The notes: generated by a model not told the origin, from the letters alone. A DNA stretch of 64,000 bases from Gemmatimonas sp. UBA7669 (GCF_002483225.1 NZ_DLHL01000063.1:188847-252846), one strand, 5' to 3'; shown: positions 30,335 to 40,187, counted from the stretch's first letter. Program-made: numbers and translations.

Positions 30335-31870
30335 TCAACTCCGCAGTCCCTCGCGTCGCGCCATCGCGGCCCACGACACACCCGTAGCGGCTGCGGCCGG
30401 TGCGGCTGCCACACTCGGCGCGGTAGCGCTGGTAGCTGGCCGGCCGGCGTTGCGCTCCTCGTGCGCCACGAGTGCCGCGGCAATGGCCGCAAGCTCCAGT
30501 GTGCCCGCGTCCGTCACGGGCGAGGTGAGTTCCGGCAAACGCTGTTCGAGCCACTGGATGCTGATGTCGCCGCGCTGGAACTCCTCGTGATCCATCACGC
30601 GGAGATGGAAACCGCGTGACGTCTCGATGCCGTCGATGGTGAGCTCGTGCAGCGCGCGGCGCATGCGCGCAATGGCGAGTGCACGCGTGGGCGCATGCAC
30701 GATCAGCTTGGCCAACATCGGATCGTAGTGCAGGCCCACCACGCTGCCCGCTTCGATACCACCATCCCAGCGCACGCCGGGGCCGCTCGGCAGATGCAGG
30801 TACTCGATGCGCCCGGTGCTCGGCAGGAAGCCGTTGGCCGGATCTTCACTGGTGATGCGGCACTCGATGGCCCAGCCACGTGGGGTGAAGTCCTTCTGTG
30901 CAAACGGCAGCTTTTCACCCGCGGCCACCCGAATCTGCCATTGCACGAGATCGAGACCCATCACCAGCTCGGTGACCGGGTGCTCCACCTGGATCCGCGT
31001 GTTCATCTCGAGGAAGTAGTAGTTCCCGTCGCGATCCAGCAGAAACTCGCAGGTGCCGGCGTTCACGTATCCCGCGGCCTTTGCCGCTGCGACGGCCGTG
31101 GCGCCCATGCGGGCGCGCAACTCCGGCGTCACGGCCACACTGGGCGCTTCCTCGATCATCTTCTGATGCCGACGCTGCACCGAGCATTCGCGCTCGCCAA
31201 GGTGCACCACGTTGCCATGCATGTCGGCCAGCACCTGGATTTCGACGTGCCTGGGGCCTTCGATGTACTTCTCGAGATACACGGCATCATCACCGAAGGC
31301 GTTCTTCGCCTCGCGGCGTGCGCTGGCGAGCGCATCGGCCAGTTCGCTGGCCTGACGCACAATGCGCATGCCCTTGCCGCCACCACCCGCCGCCGCCTTG
31401 AGCAGCACCGGAAAGCCATACTGCGCGGCGATGGCCAGGGCCTCCTCGGCGTCCTTTACGCCTTCCGTGTTGCCGGGCACGACCGGCACCCCGGCCTTGA
31501 TGGCCAATTGCCGTGCGTCCGTCTTGGAGCCCATGGCATCGATGGCTTCAGCCGGCGGGCCGATGAACACGAGGCCGGCGTCACGCACGGCACGCGCAAA
31601 CCACGCGCGCTCCGAGAGAAAGCCGTAGCCGGGATGAATGGCTTCGGCGCCGGTTTCCTTGGCCACTTCGATGAGACGTTCGCCCACCAGATAGCTCTGA
31701 CTGGAGGGCGGCGGTCCGACGAGCACCGCTTCGTCCGCTTCACGCACGTGCGGCGCTGAGGCGTCGGCTTCGGAGTACACGGCCACCGTGCGAATGCCCA
31801 GCTCCTGACAGGCACGGATGATGCGCAGCGCGATCTCGCCGCGATTGGCCACGAGCACTTTGGAGAACAT
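30335..31870 (-). CDS. Biotin carboxylase subunit of an acyl-CoA carboxylase
   Basis: ATP-dependent carboxylation of biotin. It is 511 aa, starting MFSKVLVANRGEIALRIIRA. The ATP-grasp domain has KAAAGGGGKGMRIV, then EKYIEGPRHVEIQVL, FLEMNTRIQVEHPVTE and the C-terminal biotin carboxylase domain. After the usual end (about 450) it carries a further 60 residues, partly Ala/Pro-rich, like the start of the linker in fused alpha subunits such as PccA. It lies 8 nt after the carboxyltransferase gene. The substrate is most likely propionyl-CoA or another short acyl-CoA, since accD for acetyl-CoA carboxylase is elsewhere; this is inference. Confidence 0.93.
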   Translation of the reverse strand: MFSKVLVANRGEIALRIIRACQELGIRTVAVYSEADASAPHVREADEAVLVGPPPSSQSYLVGERLIEVAKETGAEAIHPGYGFLSERAWFARAVRDAGLVFIGPPAEAIDAMGSKTDARQLAIKAGVPVVPGNTEGVKDAEEALAIAAQYGFPVLLKAAAGGGGKGMRIVRQASELADALASARREAKNAFGDDAVYLEKYIEGPRHVEIQVLADMHGNVVHLGERECSVQRRHQKMIEEAPSVAVTPELRARMGATAVAAAKAAGYVNAGTCEFLLDRDGNYYFLEMNTRIQVEHPVTELVMGLDLVQWQIRVAAGEKLPFAQKDFTPRGWAIECRITSEDPANGFLPSTGRIEYLHLPSGPGVRWDGGIEAGSVVGLHYDPMLAKLIVHAPTRALAIARMRRALHELTIDGIETSRGFHLRVMDHEEFQRGDISIQWLEQRLPELTSPVTDAGTLELAAIAAALVAHEERNAGRPATSATAPSVAAAPAAAATGVSWAAMARREGLRS

Positions 31871-31878
31871 GCCTGGCC

Positions 31879-33441
<1,563 letters not shown>

Positions 33442-33469
33442 GGCGCGGGAAGCTAGCGCATGCGCGCCG

Positions 33470-33505
33470 AAAAACGAGACGCCGGCCCCATTCGGGACCG
33501 GCGTC
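33470..33505 (-). terminator. Intrinsic terminator of the TonB-domain gene
   Basis: A 12-bp stem with one mismatch (GACGCCGG...CCGGCGTC at 33478-33505), followed on the minus strand by TCG and a run of five U. Located 48 nt past the stop of the gene at 33553. Confidence 0.85.
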
Positions 33506-33552
33506 GGGTTCAATCGTGTCGCAGACGGGGTGACCGTCTGCGCTGTCCTGCA

Positions 33553-33960
33553 TTACGGCTTGTAGATGATCGGCAACACGACCTTGGTCTTCACCGCCGA
33601 GCCATTGAGCTTGCCAGGGTTGAACTCGAGCTTGGCCACGACCTTTTTGGCGGCCTCACCGAGGGCAGTCTGCGTGGCGTCCACGACCTGAACCGACGCG
33701 GGCTCGACCTTGCCCTTGGAGTCCACCACGAACTGCAGCTCCACCATGCCACCCACGCCGCGGCTCTTGAGATCAGCCGGGTAGGATTCCTGGATGAGGC
33801 GGGCCGCCAGCGTCGTGGACGACAGCTTGGGCGGGTTGGTGAGCTCGGACATGGGGTAGACCTTGTCGTCCTGCGCGGCGGCCGTCGAAGCGAGCGGGCC
33901 CGCGAGCAGGAGCGTGGCAACGACAGGAACGACGACGGCGCGAAGGGTCGGCTTGAACAT
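33553..33960 (-). CDS. Periplasmic TonB C-terminal-domain protein
   Basis: It is 135 aa: a signal peptide (hydrophobic 9-21, cleavage plausible after ASTAAAQ), then a TonB carboxy-terminal fold with the typical ESYPADLKSRGVGGMVELQFVVDSKG and final KTKVVLPIIYKP. A full TonB has a permanent N-terminal anchor and a Pro-rich spacer; both are lacking here, so this is a free periplasmic relative of unknown role rather than the energy transducer itself. Monocistronic, with its own terminator. Confidence 0.82.
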   Translation of the reverse strand: MFKPTLRAVVVPVVATLLLAGPLASTAAAQDDKVYPMSELTNPPKLSSTTLAARLIQESYPADLKSRGVGGMVELQFVVDSKGKVEPASVQVVDATQTALGEAAKKVVAKLEFNPGKLNGSAVKTKVVLPIIYKP

Positions 33961-34285
33961 GGACAGGGATCCTCTGGATCATTCGGACAGGAAGAGTGCC
34001 GGACGGGGTGCCCGACATCGGGACCGTTTCCGGACGCATCGGGGCGCCCCGAAATGGCGCCCCCGATAGGCGTCACGCCTCTCTATCGGCGCATGGGGTG
34101 TGGGACTGAAGCATTTCTCACATTCGTGCAATACATTGTCACACTGCCGGCACGGAACCGCGTGTTTCCCCCACGCATGTGGCGTTTGACGCGGCTGGTA
34201 CGTCCCTTGCGCGATGCGTGGTGTCGGCTTCATCGTGGCCGACGCAGCTTCCTGCCTTTCTCTGCGCAGTACTCCCACCCGACCT
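33961..34285. other. Divergent intergenic region with two overlapping hairpins
   Basis: No gene is seen in these 325 nt. Two stem-loops share bases 34064-34067: 34038-34048 pairing with 34056-34067 (ATCGGGGCGCC with GGCGCCCCCGAT, one bulge) and 34064-34071 pairing with 34077-34088. They cannot form together. I did not find a convincing -35/-10 pair here. Confidence 0.45.
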
Positions 34286-34825
34286 ATGACTGAACTCCTC
34301 GATCTGGCCGAAGATTCCCACGCGCGTCGCCTGCTGATCCTGGCGGCCCTGCTGATGATTGCCGTGCCCCTGTATCAGGTGGGGCTGCAACTGTGGCCGT
34401 TGCAGCTGACGAATATGCAGTGGCGTTACCAGGCCGCCGGCAATCTGGTCGGCATGCTGATGTATCCGTTTCTTGGCCTGACGGCGATTGCGCTGATCGG
34501 TCGGGGGCTGGAAACGCGGGCCATGACGCTCACGGTCGGTGTCGTTTCTGGCCTGTTCACCCTTGGGCTTGGCGCCTCGCTGGTGGTGTACGCACTCGAC
34601 GCCCAGCAACTGCAGGCCATCGTCAGCTCAGCCATGGCGCGGCCGTTCAAGATCATGACCATTCGTGTGGCGGGCCTGGCCATCATGTATCTGGTGGGCT
34701 TTGGCTATCTCACGCTGGTGTGCTTCATCCGCGGCAAGGCTGTAACCGCACCCAGCCGGCGGGCGAGCAAGGCGTCGGCGGAAAGCGACGAAGATGTGGG
34801 ATTGATCGTGGGTGTGCGGGACTGA
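34286..34825 (+). CDS. Membrane protein of unknown function, four helices
   Basis: Not recognised. It is 179 aa from the ATG of MTELLDLAEDSHARRLL; a longer frame from 34214 adds residues with no signal. There are four hydrophobic segments (about 16-32, 52-73, 80-102, 122-143) and a Lys/Ser/Glu-rich cytoplasmic tail. It is followed by a good terminator, so probably monocistronic. It precedes the PEP-CTERM genes but nothing ties it to them. Confidence 0.75.
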   Translation: MTELLDLAEDSHARRLLILAALLMIAVPLYQVGLQLWPLQLTNMQWRYQAAGNLVGMLMYPFLGLTAIALIGRGLETRAMTLTVGVVSGLFTLGLGASLVVYALDAQQLQAIVSSAMARPFKIMTIRVAGLAIMYLVGFGYLTLVCFIRGKAVTAPSRRASKASAESDEDVGLIVGVRD

Positions 34826-34855
34826 GCCGTAGCTCGACTGTTGTCGATCGTGTCG

Positions 34856-34883
34856 GCGGGGCGTTCCTCATGGGGCGCCCCGC
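34856..34883 (+). terminator. Intrinsic terminator of the membrane protein gene
   Basis: An 8-bp stem GCGGGGCG/CGCCCCGC with a 12-nt loop, followed by the T-rich stretch TGTTGTTTTGATGTTG, 31 nt past the stop. Confidence 0.75.
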
Positions 34884-35033
34884 TGTTGTTTTGATGTTGT
34901 ATGCGAATGGCGACATGATGTTGCTTTCATGCAACACGTGACATCGGTCACAACAGGTCAAAAACACGTTCTCGGAAACGGTAACGGTATGATCTGCACT
35001 ACATATGCGCCATTTCATGATTCTGCTGTCACA

Positions 35034-35049
35034 TGGCACGGGTTCTGCC
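35034..35049 (+). promoter_or_regulatory. Sigma54-type promoter of PEP-CTERM gene 1
   Basis: TGGCACG-N4-CTGCC, that is GG (35035-35036), ten bases, GC (35047-35048), one mismatch to the TGGCACG-N4-TTGC consensus. The GC lies 54 nt before the ATG at 35103. A dyad GTGAC-N4-GTCAC (34938-34951) about 85 nt upstream is a candidate enhancer site. Confidence 0.65.
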
Positions 35050-35102
35050 GCTTAACGGTAAGTCAAGCTCCATCGACCCACCACCAATTGCCCCTCCTCG
35101 AC

Positions 35103-35900
35103 ATGAAGAAGACCTGGTTTATCATCCCGGCCGCGGCGTTGCTGGCGGCGGCGCCGCTGCAGGCGCAGACGATCACGATCGGGGGGATCACGCCCACCTT
35201 CGGCAACAAGAATCCGAACAACAGTGGGATCGTCATCGACAACACGCCAGCGAGCGCGATCAAGGTTTGCTGGCCCGGTTCCACCAGCCAGTCGAACTGC
35301 GACAACCTTGATGGAAACGGTGGTTTCGGCTCTCAGGGATCCGGTGACTCTGGGTATCTCTTCCAGCGCGTGAGCACACCTTTGAATCTCGATGTCTCGG
35401 ATGGGTTCGAGCTCTTCAAGGTCGGCACCTTTACTCACTTTAACCGCCCGGTATCCGGCACCACGTTGACATTTGTCGATCTCACGATTGGCCTGTCAAT
35501 CACTGGTGCGACACCGTCGACCTATTCGGAGACTTTCCGCATCAACCACGACGAAACGGATAACGATCCGGAAACGTGGTGGGGCGGCAACCTGCCTTGC
35601 GAATACTCGGGTTCGACCACTCGTTGTGACGACTATGTGAGCTTTGGGCTGGGCGGCGGGAGCTCCTCGTTCCTGTTTGGTGGGCAGACCTACGCTATCG
35701 ATCAGATTGGCTTCAGCCGCGATGGCGGGCTCACCGTAACGTCCGGATTCCTGTCGCCGGAGAATGGCAACAACAGCGCTGACATGTACGTTCGTATCTC
35801 GCGTACATCAACCGTTCCGGAGCCGACGTCGTTCGCGCTGGTTGCTGCCGGCCTGATGGGTCTGGTTTGCGTGGCACGTCGTCGCCGCGAAGACGCTTGA
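35103..35900 (+). CDS. PEP-CTERM secreted protein 1 (THxN / choice-of-anchor type)
   Basis: Exported protein destined for exosortase sorting. It is 265 aa: a signal peptide (MKKTWFIIPAAALLAAAPLQAQ), a beta-rich body containing DGFELFKVGTFTHFN (a THxN motif as in the choice-of-anchor group), and the C-terminal sorting tail VPEPTSFALVAAGLMGLV followed by ARRRREDA. The start at 35103 is chosen because it gives a signal peptide and lies downstream of the sigma54 element; the open frame from 34929 does neither. Four cysteines are in the body. Related in part to protein 3 (shared DGFELFKVGT). Confidence 0.88.
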   Translation: MKKTWFIIPAAALLAAAPLQAQTITIGGITPTFGNKNPNNSGIVIDNTPASAIKVCWPGSTSQSNCDNLDGNGGFGSQGSGDSGYLFQRVSTPLNLDVSDGFELFKVGTFTHFNRPVSGTTLTFVDLTIGLSITGATPSTYSETFRINHDETDNDPETWWGGNLPCEYSGSTTRCDDYVSFGLGGGSSSFLFGGQTYAIDQIGFSRDGGLTVTSGFLSPENGNNSADMYVRISRTSTVPEPTSFALVAAGLMGLVCVARRRREDA

Positions 35901-35912
35901 TCAAAGGAAGCT

Positions 35913-35965
35913 GACTGGCACGTGCCAGTCTGACTCAGCGGGCGCTCCACCTCGGTGGTGCGCCC
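35913..35965 (+). terminator. Palindrome and terminator after PEP-CTERM gene 1
   Basis: A perfect 18-bp palindrome GACTGGCACGTGCCAGTC (35913-35930), then a stem GGGCGCTCCAC/GTGGTGCGCCC with a CTCG loop (35940-35965) and a T-rich tail. The second stem is almost identical to the one after gene 2. Confidence 0.75.
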
Positions 35966-36126
35966 GTTTGTCGTTTCCAGGTGTTGCCAAAAAACCACAA
36001 AAGTGATGCAGCTCACGAGATCCCGACCAATTGTTGTGCGCAAAGGGTTTCAGCTCCAACACAAGTCAACTACGTAACCCGTTTAATGATAAAAAGTTAA
36101 AAGATAATGAACCCAGCTTCACATTG

Positions 36127-36142
36127 CGGCATCAATCCTGCT
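36127..36142 (+). promoter_or_regulatory. Sigma54-type promoter of PEP-CTERM gene 2
   Basis: CGGCATC-N4-CTGCT: GG (36128-36129), ten bases, GC (36140-36141), 57 nt before the ATG. A weaker match than the other two. An AT-rich run (36083-36112) sits just upstream, unusual in this GC-rich sequence and possibly a bending site. Confidence 0.5.
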
Positions 36143-36198
36143 GTACGGCTGAGTTCGCAGGACTGCCTGTAAACACTCTCCTTATTGCCATCACCAGC

Positions 36199-36963
36199 AT
36201 GAACAAAACCACCCTCCTCATGACGGCGACGATTGCCGCCATGGTTGGCGCCGCTCCAGCTTCAGCTCAGCTGACGGCAACCCGCGTCGACGCCTGCTTC
36301 CTTACGGGCACCAATGCATCGGCCACCAGCCACGAGACCTCGGCGTGCGCGTCGAACTCTGACTGGACGCGTTGGTCGATTCCTGGGGTTACCAGCCCGG
36401 ACCGCCCTGACGACTACTTCCAGTTCGAACGCGCGGGCACGGTGCCTCTCACCTTCGGCGCCGACAATCGCTCCAACGCCTTCAACCTCGGCTATTTCAC
36501 GTTCTCCGACAACCTGAACTGCCGCGACAACGGTCAGAGCTGTGTTCACCCTACCAGTGGCTCGAACACGCTGCGCTTCCAGGTGAACATGACCGGATAC
36601 GCCGGTGAGTTCCAGTACGATCTCCTCACTGTCAACTTCTTCGGTAGCTCAAACGCCGCCGAGGCGTACTCGTTCTCGGGTGGCGGTTGGTCGAACTGGT
36701 TCAACGTTGGTGGCGAGGAATACCGCTTCGCCGTGGTGGGCTTCGATACGCCGCACCCCGGTAATGCCGCCAACTACTGCAAGGACTACGACGCCATCCC
36801 CACGGCCGGAAACAACCGGTATGACTCGGCAGACGGCGGCAAGCTCTGCGGTCAGTTTGAAAAGAAGGTGTCGCAGGTCGCTGAGCCGGCTACCCTGTCG
36901 CTGGTTGCTGCCGGCCTGATGGGTCTGGTGGGCGTCGCCCGTCGTCGCCGCGACGAGGCCTGA
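36199..36963 (+). CDS. PEP-CTERM secreted protein 2 (AEP variant)
   Basis: It is 254 aa: signal peptide MNKTTLLMTATIAAMVGAAPASAQ, a beta-rich body with five or six cysteines (LNCRDNGQSC, NYCKDYD), and a sorting tail with AEPATLSLVAAGLMGLVGVARRRRDEA. The usual PEP tripeptide is AEP here. Over about 29 bp its DNA at the tail is identical to gene 1, although the bodies differ. The start at 36199 gives the signal peptide and lies after the promoter. Confidence 0.86.
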   Translation: MNKTTLLMTATIAAMVGAAPASAQLTATRVDACFLTGTNASATSHETSACASNSDWTRWSIPGVTSPDRPDDYFQFERAGTVPLTFGADNRSNAFNLGYFTFSDNLNCRDNGQSCVHPTSGSNTLRFQVNMTGYAGEFQYDLLTVNFFGSSNAAEAYSFSGGGWSNWFNVGGEEYRFAVVGFDTPHPGNAANYCKDYDAIPTAGNNRYDSADGGKLCGQFEKKVSQVAEPATLSLVAAGLMGLVGVARRRRDEA

Positions 36964-36978
36964 TTTCGAAGGTAGGTC

Positions 36979-37031
36979 CTGAGGCCGTCGGCCTCAGCTG
37001 AAAGCGGGCGCTCCACTTCGGTGGGGCGCCC
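36979..37031 (+). terminator. Double hairpin after PEP-CTERM gene 2
   Basis: CTGAGGCC/GGCCTCAG with a 3-nt loop (36979-36997), then GGGCGCTCCAC/GTGGGGCGCCC with a TTCG loop (37006-37031) followed by GTTCTTTGTT. Confidence 0.8.
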
Positions 37032-37233
37032 GTTCTTTGTTCATGTTGTGGCCTTCATGCGACATATGTGCGCTACGACACCACACCGACCGTTTGCGCG
37101 ACACCGCCGTTAGAGCTTCGGCATGCATTCGTATTGCTGCAGTAGAGCTCGGTGTTCGGTCATAATGCCCTTATTGTGTCAGCTTTCGAACCCGTGTCCG
37201 ATACCAAAGTCGGCACTCTCTTCCGAGAAGCAA

Positions 37234-37249
37234 TGGCACGGAAAATGCT
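37234..37249 (+). promoter_or_regulatory. Sigma54-type promoter of PEP-CTERM gene 3
   Basis: TGGCACG-N4-ATGCT: GG (37235-37236), ten bases, GC (37247-37248); the TGGCACG half is identical to gene 1. The GC lies 49 nt before the ATG at 37298, which favours that start over the ATG at 37289. The 325-nt gap upstream holds no gene. Confidence 0.65.
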
Positions 37250-37297
37250 CTATCCAACCGTGTAGACAGCGACATTCCCCGAATCCCGATGGTACCC

Positions 37298-38077
37298 ATG
37301 AAGCTCTCACGTCTCGCCCTTTCGCTCGCTGCAGCCCTCGTGGCTGGTGCGTCGACGGCCGAAGCCCAGGCGGACCTGCGTTGGTACTCCACCAGTGCCA
37401 CCTTCTCCGACTGGGTTTTCGCCAACACCTCTGGTACGAGCGGCCAATCCAGCGTTGACAACACCGGATCCCAGATCGATATCCGCTGGGGTTCCACCGT
37501 GTCTTCCAGCCAGAGCTACCTCCAGTTCAACCGCTCAGCGCCACCCGACGGTTGCGTCTTTGAAGGTTCCTGCGCGTTCTGGGATGACTATGTCACCCTC
37601 AACACCGCCGACGGCTTCGAGCTGTTCAAGGTGGGAACGCTCAAGTACTACAATGACGACAACCCGTCCGGCAACCGTCGCCTCACGTCGGTGGACCTCA
37701 ACGTCAACGTCGTGCTCGACGCCAACTCGGCGAGCAGCAGCCCGGCCGAGGTCACCGTGGGTGGCACCTTCGACTTCGGGATCAACGAGCCCCTGAACCC
37801 TACGGCGGACGACCTGCTGGTCACCATGATCGGCGCGCCGACCTCGTTCGTGTTCAACAGCGTGACCTATTACTTCCAGCTTGTTGGGCTCTCGGCGAAC
37901 AACGGCGTGACGTTCCTTGACCAGTTGACGGTTGAAGAGAACCAGTCCAAGACCGTGGGTGTGTTTGCCAAGGTCTACACGCAGTCCACGCAGGTCCCGG
38001 AGCCCGCCTCGCTGGCGCTGCTCGCCTCGGGCCTTGTGGGACTCGGTTTGGCTGCGCGTCGCCGGGTTTCGCGCTAA
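37298..38077 (+). CDS. PEP-CTERM secreted protein 3
   Basis: It is 259 aa: signal peptide MKLSRLALSLAAALVAGASTAEAQ, a beta-rich body with DGFELFKVGTLKYYN matching protein 1 (the THxN position reads YYN here), and the sorting tail VPEPASLALLASGLVGLGLAARRRVSR. No exosortase is in the window. PEP-CTERM proteins are generally linked to exopolysaccharide and surface structures. Confidence 0.88.
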   Translation: MKLSRLALSLAAALVAGASTAEAQADLRWYSTSATFSDWVFANTSGTSGQSSVDNTGSQIDIRWGSTVSSSQSYLQFNRSAPPDGCVFEGSCAFWDDYVTLNTADGFELFKVGTLKYYNDDNPSGNRRLTSVDLNVNVVLDANSASSSPAEVTVGGTFDFGINEPLNPTADDLLVTMIGAPTSFVFNSVTYYFQLVGLSANNGVTFLDQLTVEENQSKTVGVFAKVYTQSTQVPEPASLALLASGLVGLGLAARRRVSR

Positions 38078-38110
38078 GCTGCTCGACGTCACACGATAGT
38101 CCGAAGACAA

Positions 38111-38138
38111 GAAGGGCCCGCCAAACGGCGGGCCCTTC
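38111..38138 (+). terminator. Hairpin after PEP-CTERM gene 3
   Basis: A perfect 12-bp stem GAAGGGCCCGCC/GGCGGGCCCTTC with the loop AAAC, then CTCGCG. Short T content but very stable. Confidence 0.75.
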
Positions 38139-38225
38139 TCGCGTCTCGGCCTTGCCGGTTCGAATTCATGTGCTCGGATGTGCCTACCGCCTCGGTGCAC
38201 GAATGAGAAGGCGTCTGACATGACA

Positions 38226-38258
38226 AAGGCCCCGGCCGCATATCGCGACCGGGGCCTT
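38226..38258 (-). terminator. Terminator of rpsA
   Basis: Minus-strand stem AAGGCCCCGG/CCGGGGCCTT around a 13-nt loop, ending in UU, 24 nt past the rpsA stop. Confidence 0.75.
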
Positions 38259-38281
38259 CATCACTTCAAGCTGCCAGGAAC

Positions 38282-40078
38282 TCAGAGACCGAGTTCGTCT
38301 TCCGAGCTGTGCACCTTGCTCGGCTCGGCCGGCTTGGGCGGCTGCTCTTCCGGGATCGACGTCACGGCGAGCACGATACGGCGGTGGATGGGATCCACCT
38401 CCAGCACGCGCATCACGAAGTTCATGCCTTCGTACGTGAAGTCTGCCGGGTTCGTCACCGTGCCTTCCGGGTTGAGCTGGCTCACCGGCACGAAGCCTTC
38501 GATGTCGTTGCCGAGATCGACGACCACGCCCTTGTCCATCAGGCGCACGACCTTGCCAGGGAGCTCAGTACCCACCGGGTAGGTCTCACCGATGCGAAGC
38601 CACGGATCTTCCTCTGCCTGCTTGAGGCCGAGCGAGATGCGCTTGTTTTCGCTGTCGATGTTGAGGATGACCACGTCCACTGCGTCGCCCTTCTTCACGA
38701 CTTCCGACGGGTGCTGGACGCGCTTGGTCCAGGACATATCGGAGATGTGAATGAGGCCGTCGATGCCCGGCTCGATTTCGACAAAGGCGCCGAACGAGGT
38801 CAGGTTGCGGACCTTGCCGTTGATGCGCGTACCCACCGGGTACTTGAGCGGCAGGATGACCCACGGATCCTGCTCGGTCTGCTTCATGCCGAGCGAGATC
38901 TTCTCCTCGGTCTCGTCGACCTTGAGCACCACCGCTTCGATGGCCTCGCCGATCGACACGATCTTGGAGGGGTGACGGACGTTGCGCGTCCAGCTCATCT
39001 CGGAGATGTGCACGAGGCCTTCGATGCCCGGCTCGAGCTCGATGAAGGCGCCATAGTTCGTGATGGACACGACCTTGCCGTTGACGCGCGTACCCACCGG
39101 GTACTTGGCGGCAACATCCTTCCACGGGTAGCTCTGCAGCTGCTTGAGGCCGAGCGAAATGCGCTCGCGCTCCCAATCGATGTCGAGCACCTTGATCTCG
39201 AGCTCCATGCCGATCTGGACCATCTCGCTCGGATGCGAGATGCGGCCCCACGACATGTCGGTGATGTGGAGCAGGCCGTCCACGCCACCCAGATCAATGA
39301 ACGCACCGAAGTCGGTGATGTTCTTGACGACGCCCTTGCGCACCTGGTCCTTCGCGAGCTCCTTCATGAGCTTCTCGCGCTTGCCGGCGCGTTCGGTCTC
39401 GAGGATCACGCGACGCGACACCACGATGTTGCGACGGCGCTTGTTGAGCTTGATGATCTTGAACTCGTACTTCTGGCCGAGCAGCTCGTCGATGTTGGGC
39501 ACGCGACGCAGCGCGATCTGCGAGCCCGGGAGGAAGGCGTCCACACCCATGAGATCGACGACCACACCACCCTTGATCTTCTTGACCAGGGTGCCTTCCA
39601 CCGGCTCGTCGTTCTCGTAGGCCACGCGGATGCGCTCCCACACGCGCATGAAGTCGGCCTTCTTCTTCGAGAGGACGACCGAGCCTTCCGAGTCTTCGAG
39701 GTGCTCGAGGAGCACTTCGACTTCGTCGCCCGCCTTGAGGTCGGGCATGTCCTTGAATTCTTCAAGCGGAATGGTGCCTTCCGACTTGAAGCCGATATCG
39801 AGGACGACGAGGTTCTCACGAATCTCGAGAACGCGCGACTTGACGATCTCACCCTCTTCGATCGACGCCAGCGTCCCGTTGTACAACTCCATCATGCGCT
39901 CGTACTCGTCGGACGAGAATTCGTCCTCCTCGTAGAGCTCGGGGCGGCGGTTCGCGAGGGGGCGGAGCTGGCTCTTCTGCAGATCGCGCTTCTCGCGCGC
40001 CGTCAGGCGGCCGTACGCCGGCACTTCTTCGGCGGCTGCGATTTCAGCTTCGAGCTCGGGGCTCAGTTCAGTGCTCAT
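38282..40078 (-). CDS. rpsA: 30S ribosomal protein S1
   Basis: Large RNA-binding ribosomal protein that helps recruit mRNA. It is 598 aa with an acidic N-terminal extension of about 65 residues before the first of six S1 domains. Repeats 3-6 show the RNA-binding pattern clearly (VKNITDFGAFIDLG, VVSITNYGAFIELE, VRNLTSFGAFVEIE, each followed by DGLLHI, EGLVHI or DGLIHI). It follows aroA/cmk, and a cmk-rpsA order is common. It also has its own promoter and a terminator. Confidence 0.97.
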   Translation of the reverse strand: MSTELSPELEAEIAAAEEVPAYGRLTAREKRDLQKSQLRPLANRRPELYEEDEFSSDEYERMMELYNGTLASIEEGEIVKSRVLEIRENLVVLDIGFKSEGTIPLEEFKDMPDLKAGDEVEVLLEHLEDSEGSVVLSKKKADFMRVWERIRVAYENDEPVEGTLVKKIKGGVVVDLMGVDAFLPGSQIALRRVPNIDELLGQKYEFKIIKLNKRRRNIVVSRRVILETERAGKREKLMKELAKDQVRKGVVKNITDFGAFIDLGGVDGLLHITDMSWGRISHPSEMVQIGMELEIKVLDIDWERERISLGLKQLQSYPWKDVAAKYPVGTRVNGKVVSITNYGAFIELEPGIEGLVHISEMSWTRNVRHPSKIVSIGEAIEAVVLKVDETEEKISLGMKQTEQDPWVILPLKYPVGTRINGKVRNLTSFGAFVEIEPGIDGLIHISDMSWTKRVQHPSEVVKKGDAVDVVILNIDSENKRISLGLKQAEEDPWLRIGETYPVGTELPGKVVRLMDKGVVVDLGNDIEGFVPVSQLNPEGTVTNPADFTYEGMNFVMRVLEVDPIHRRIVLAVTSIPEEQPPKPAEPSKVHSSEDELGL

Positions 40079-40158
40079 AACGTCGGGTTTCTCCAGTTCG
40101 CGGAACTGCCCTCGCCGCGCCGAGATAGGGGTATACGGATGAAATACGGGAGCCTTAA

Positions 40159-40187
40159 AACATAGGGGGCCCTGGGCGTGGCTACAA
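40159..40187 (-). promoter_or_regulatory. Sigma70-type promoter of rpsA
   Basis: Minus-strand TTGTAG (40187-40182), 17-nt spacer, TATGTT (40164-40159), in the 138-nt gap after aroA/cmk. Predicted leader about 74 nt. Confidence 0.55.

Noticed and set aside
33553..33960. Full TonB energy transducer
   Set aside because: There is a cleavable signal peptide but no permanent anchor or Pro-rich spacer, and no exbB/exbD nearby.
34929..35102. N-terminal extension of PEP-CTERM protein 1
   Set aside because: It spans the sigma54 element and destroys the signal peptide position.
38309..40165. 618-codon plus-strand frame
   Set aside because: Antisense shadow of rpsA.
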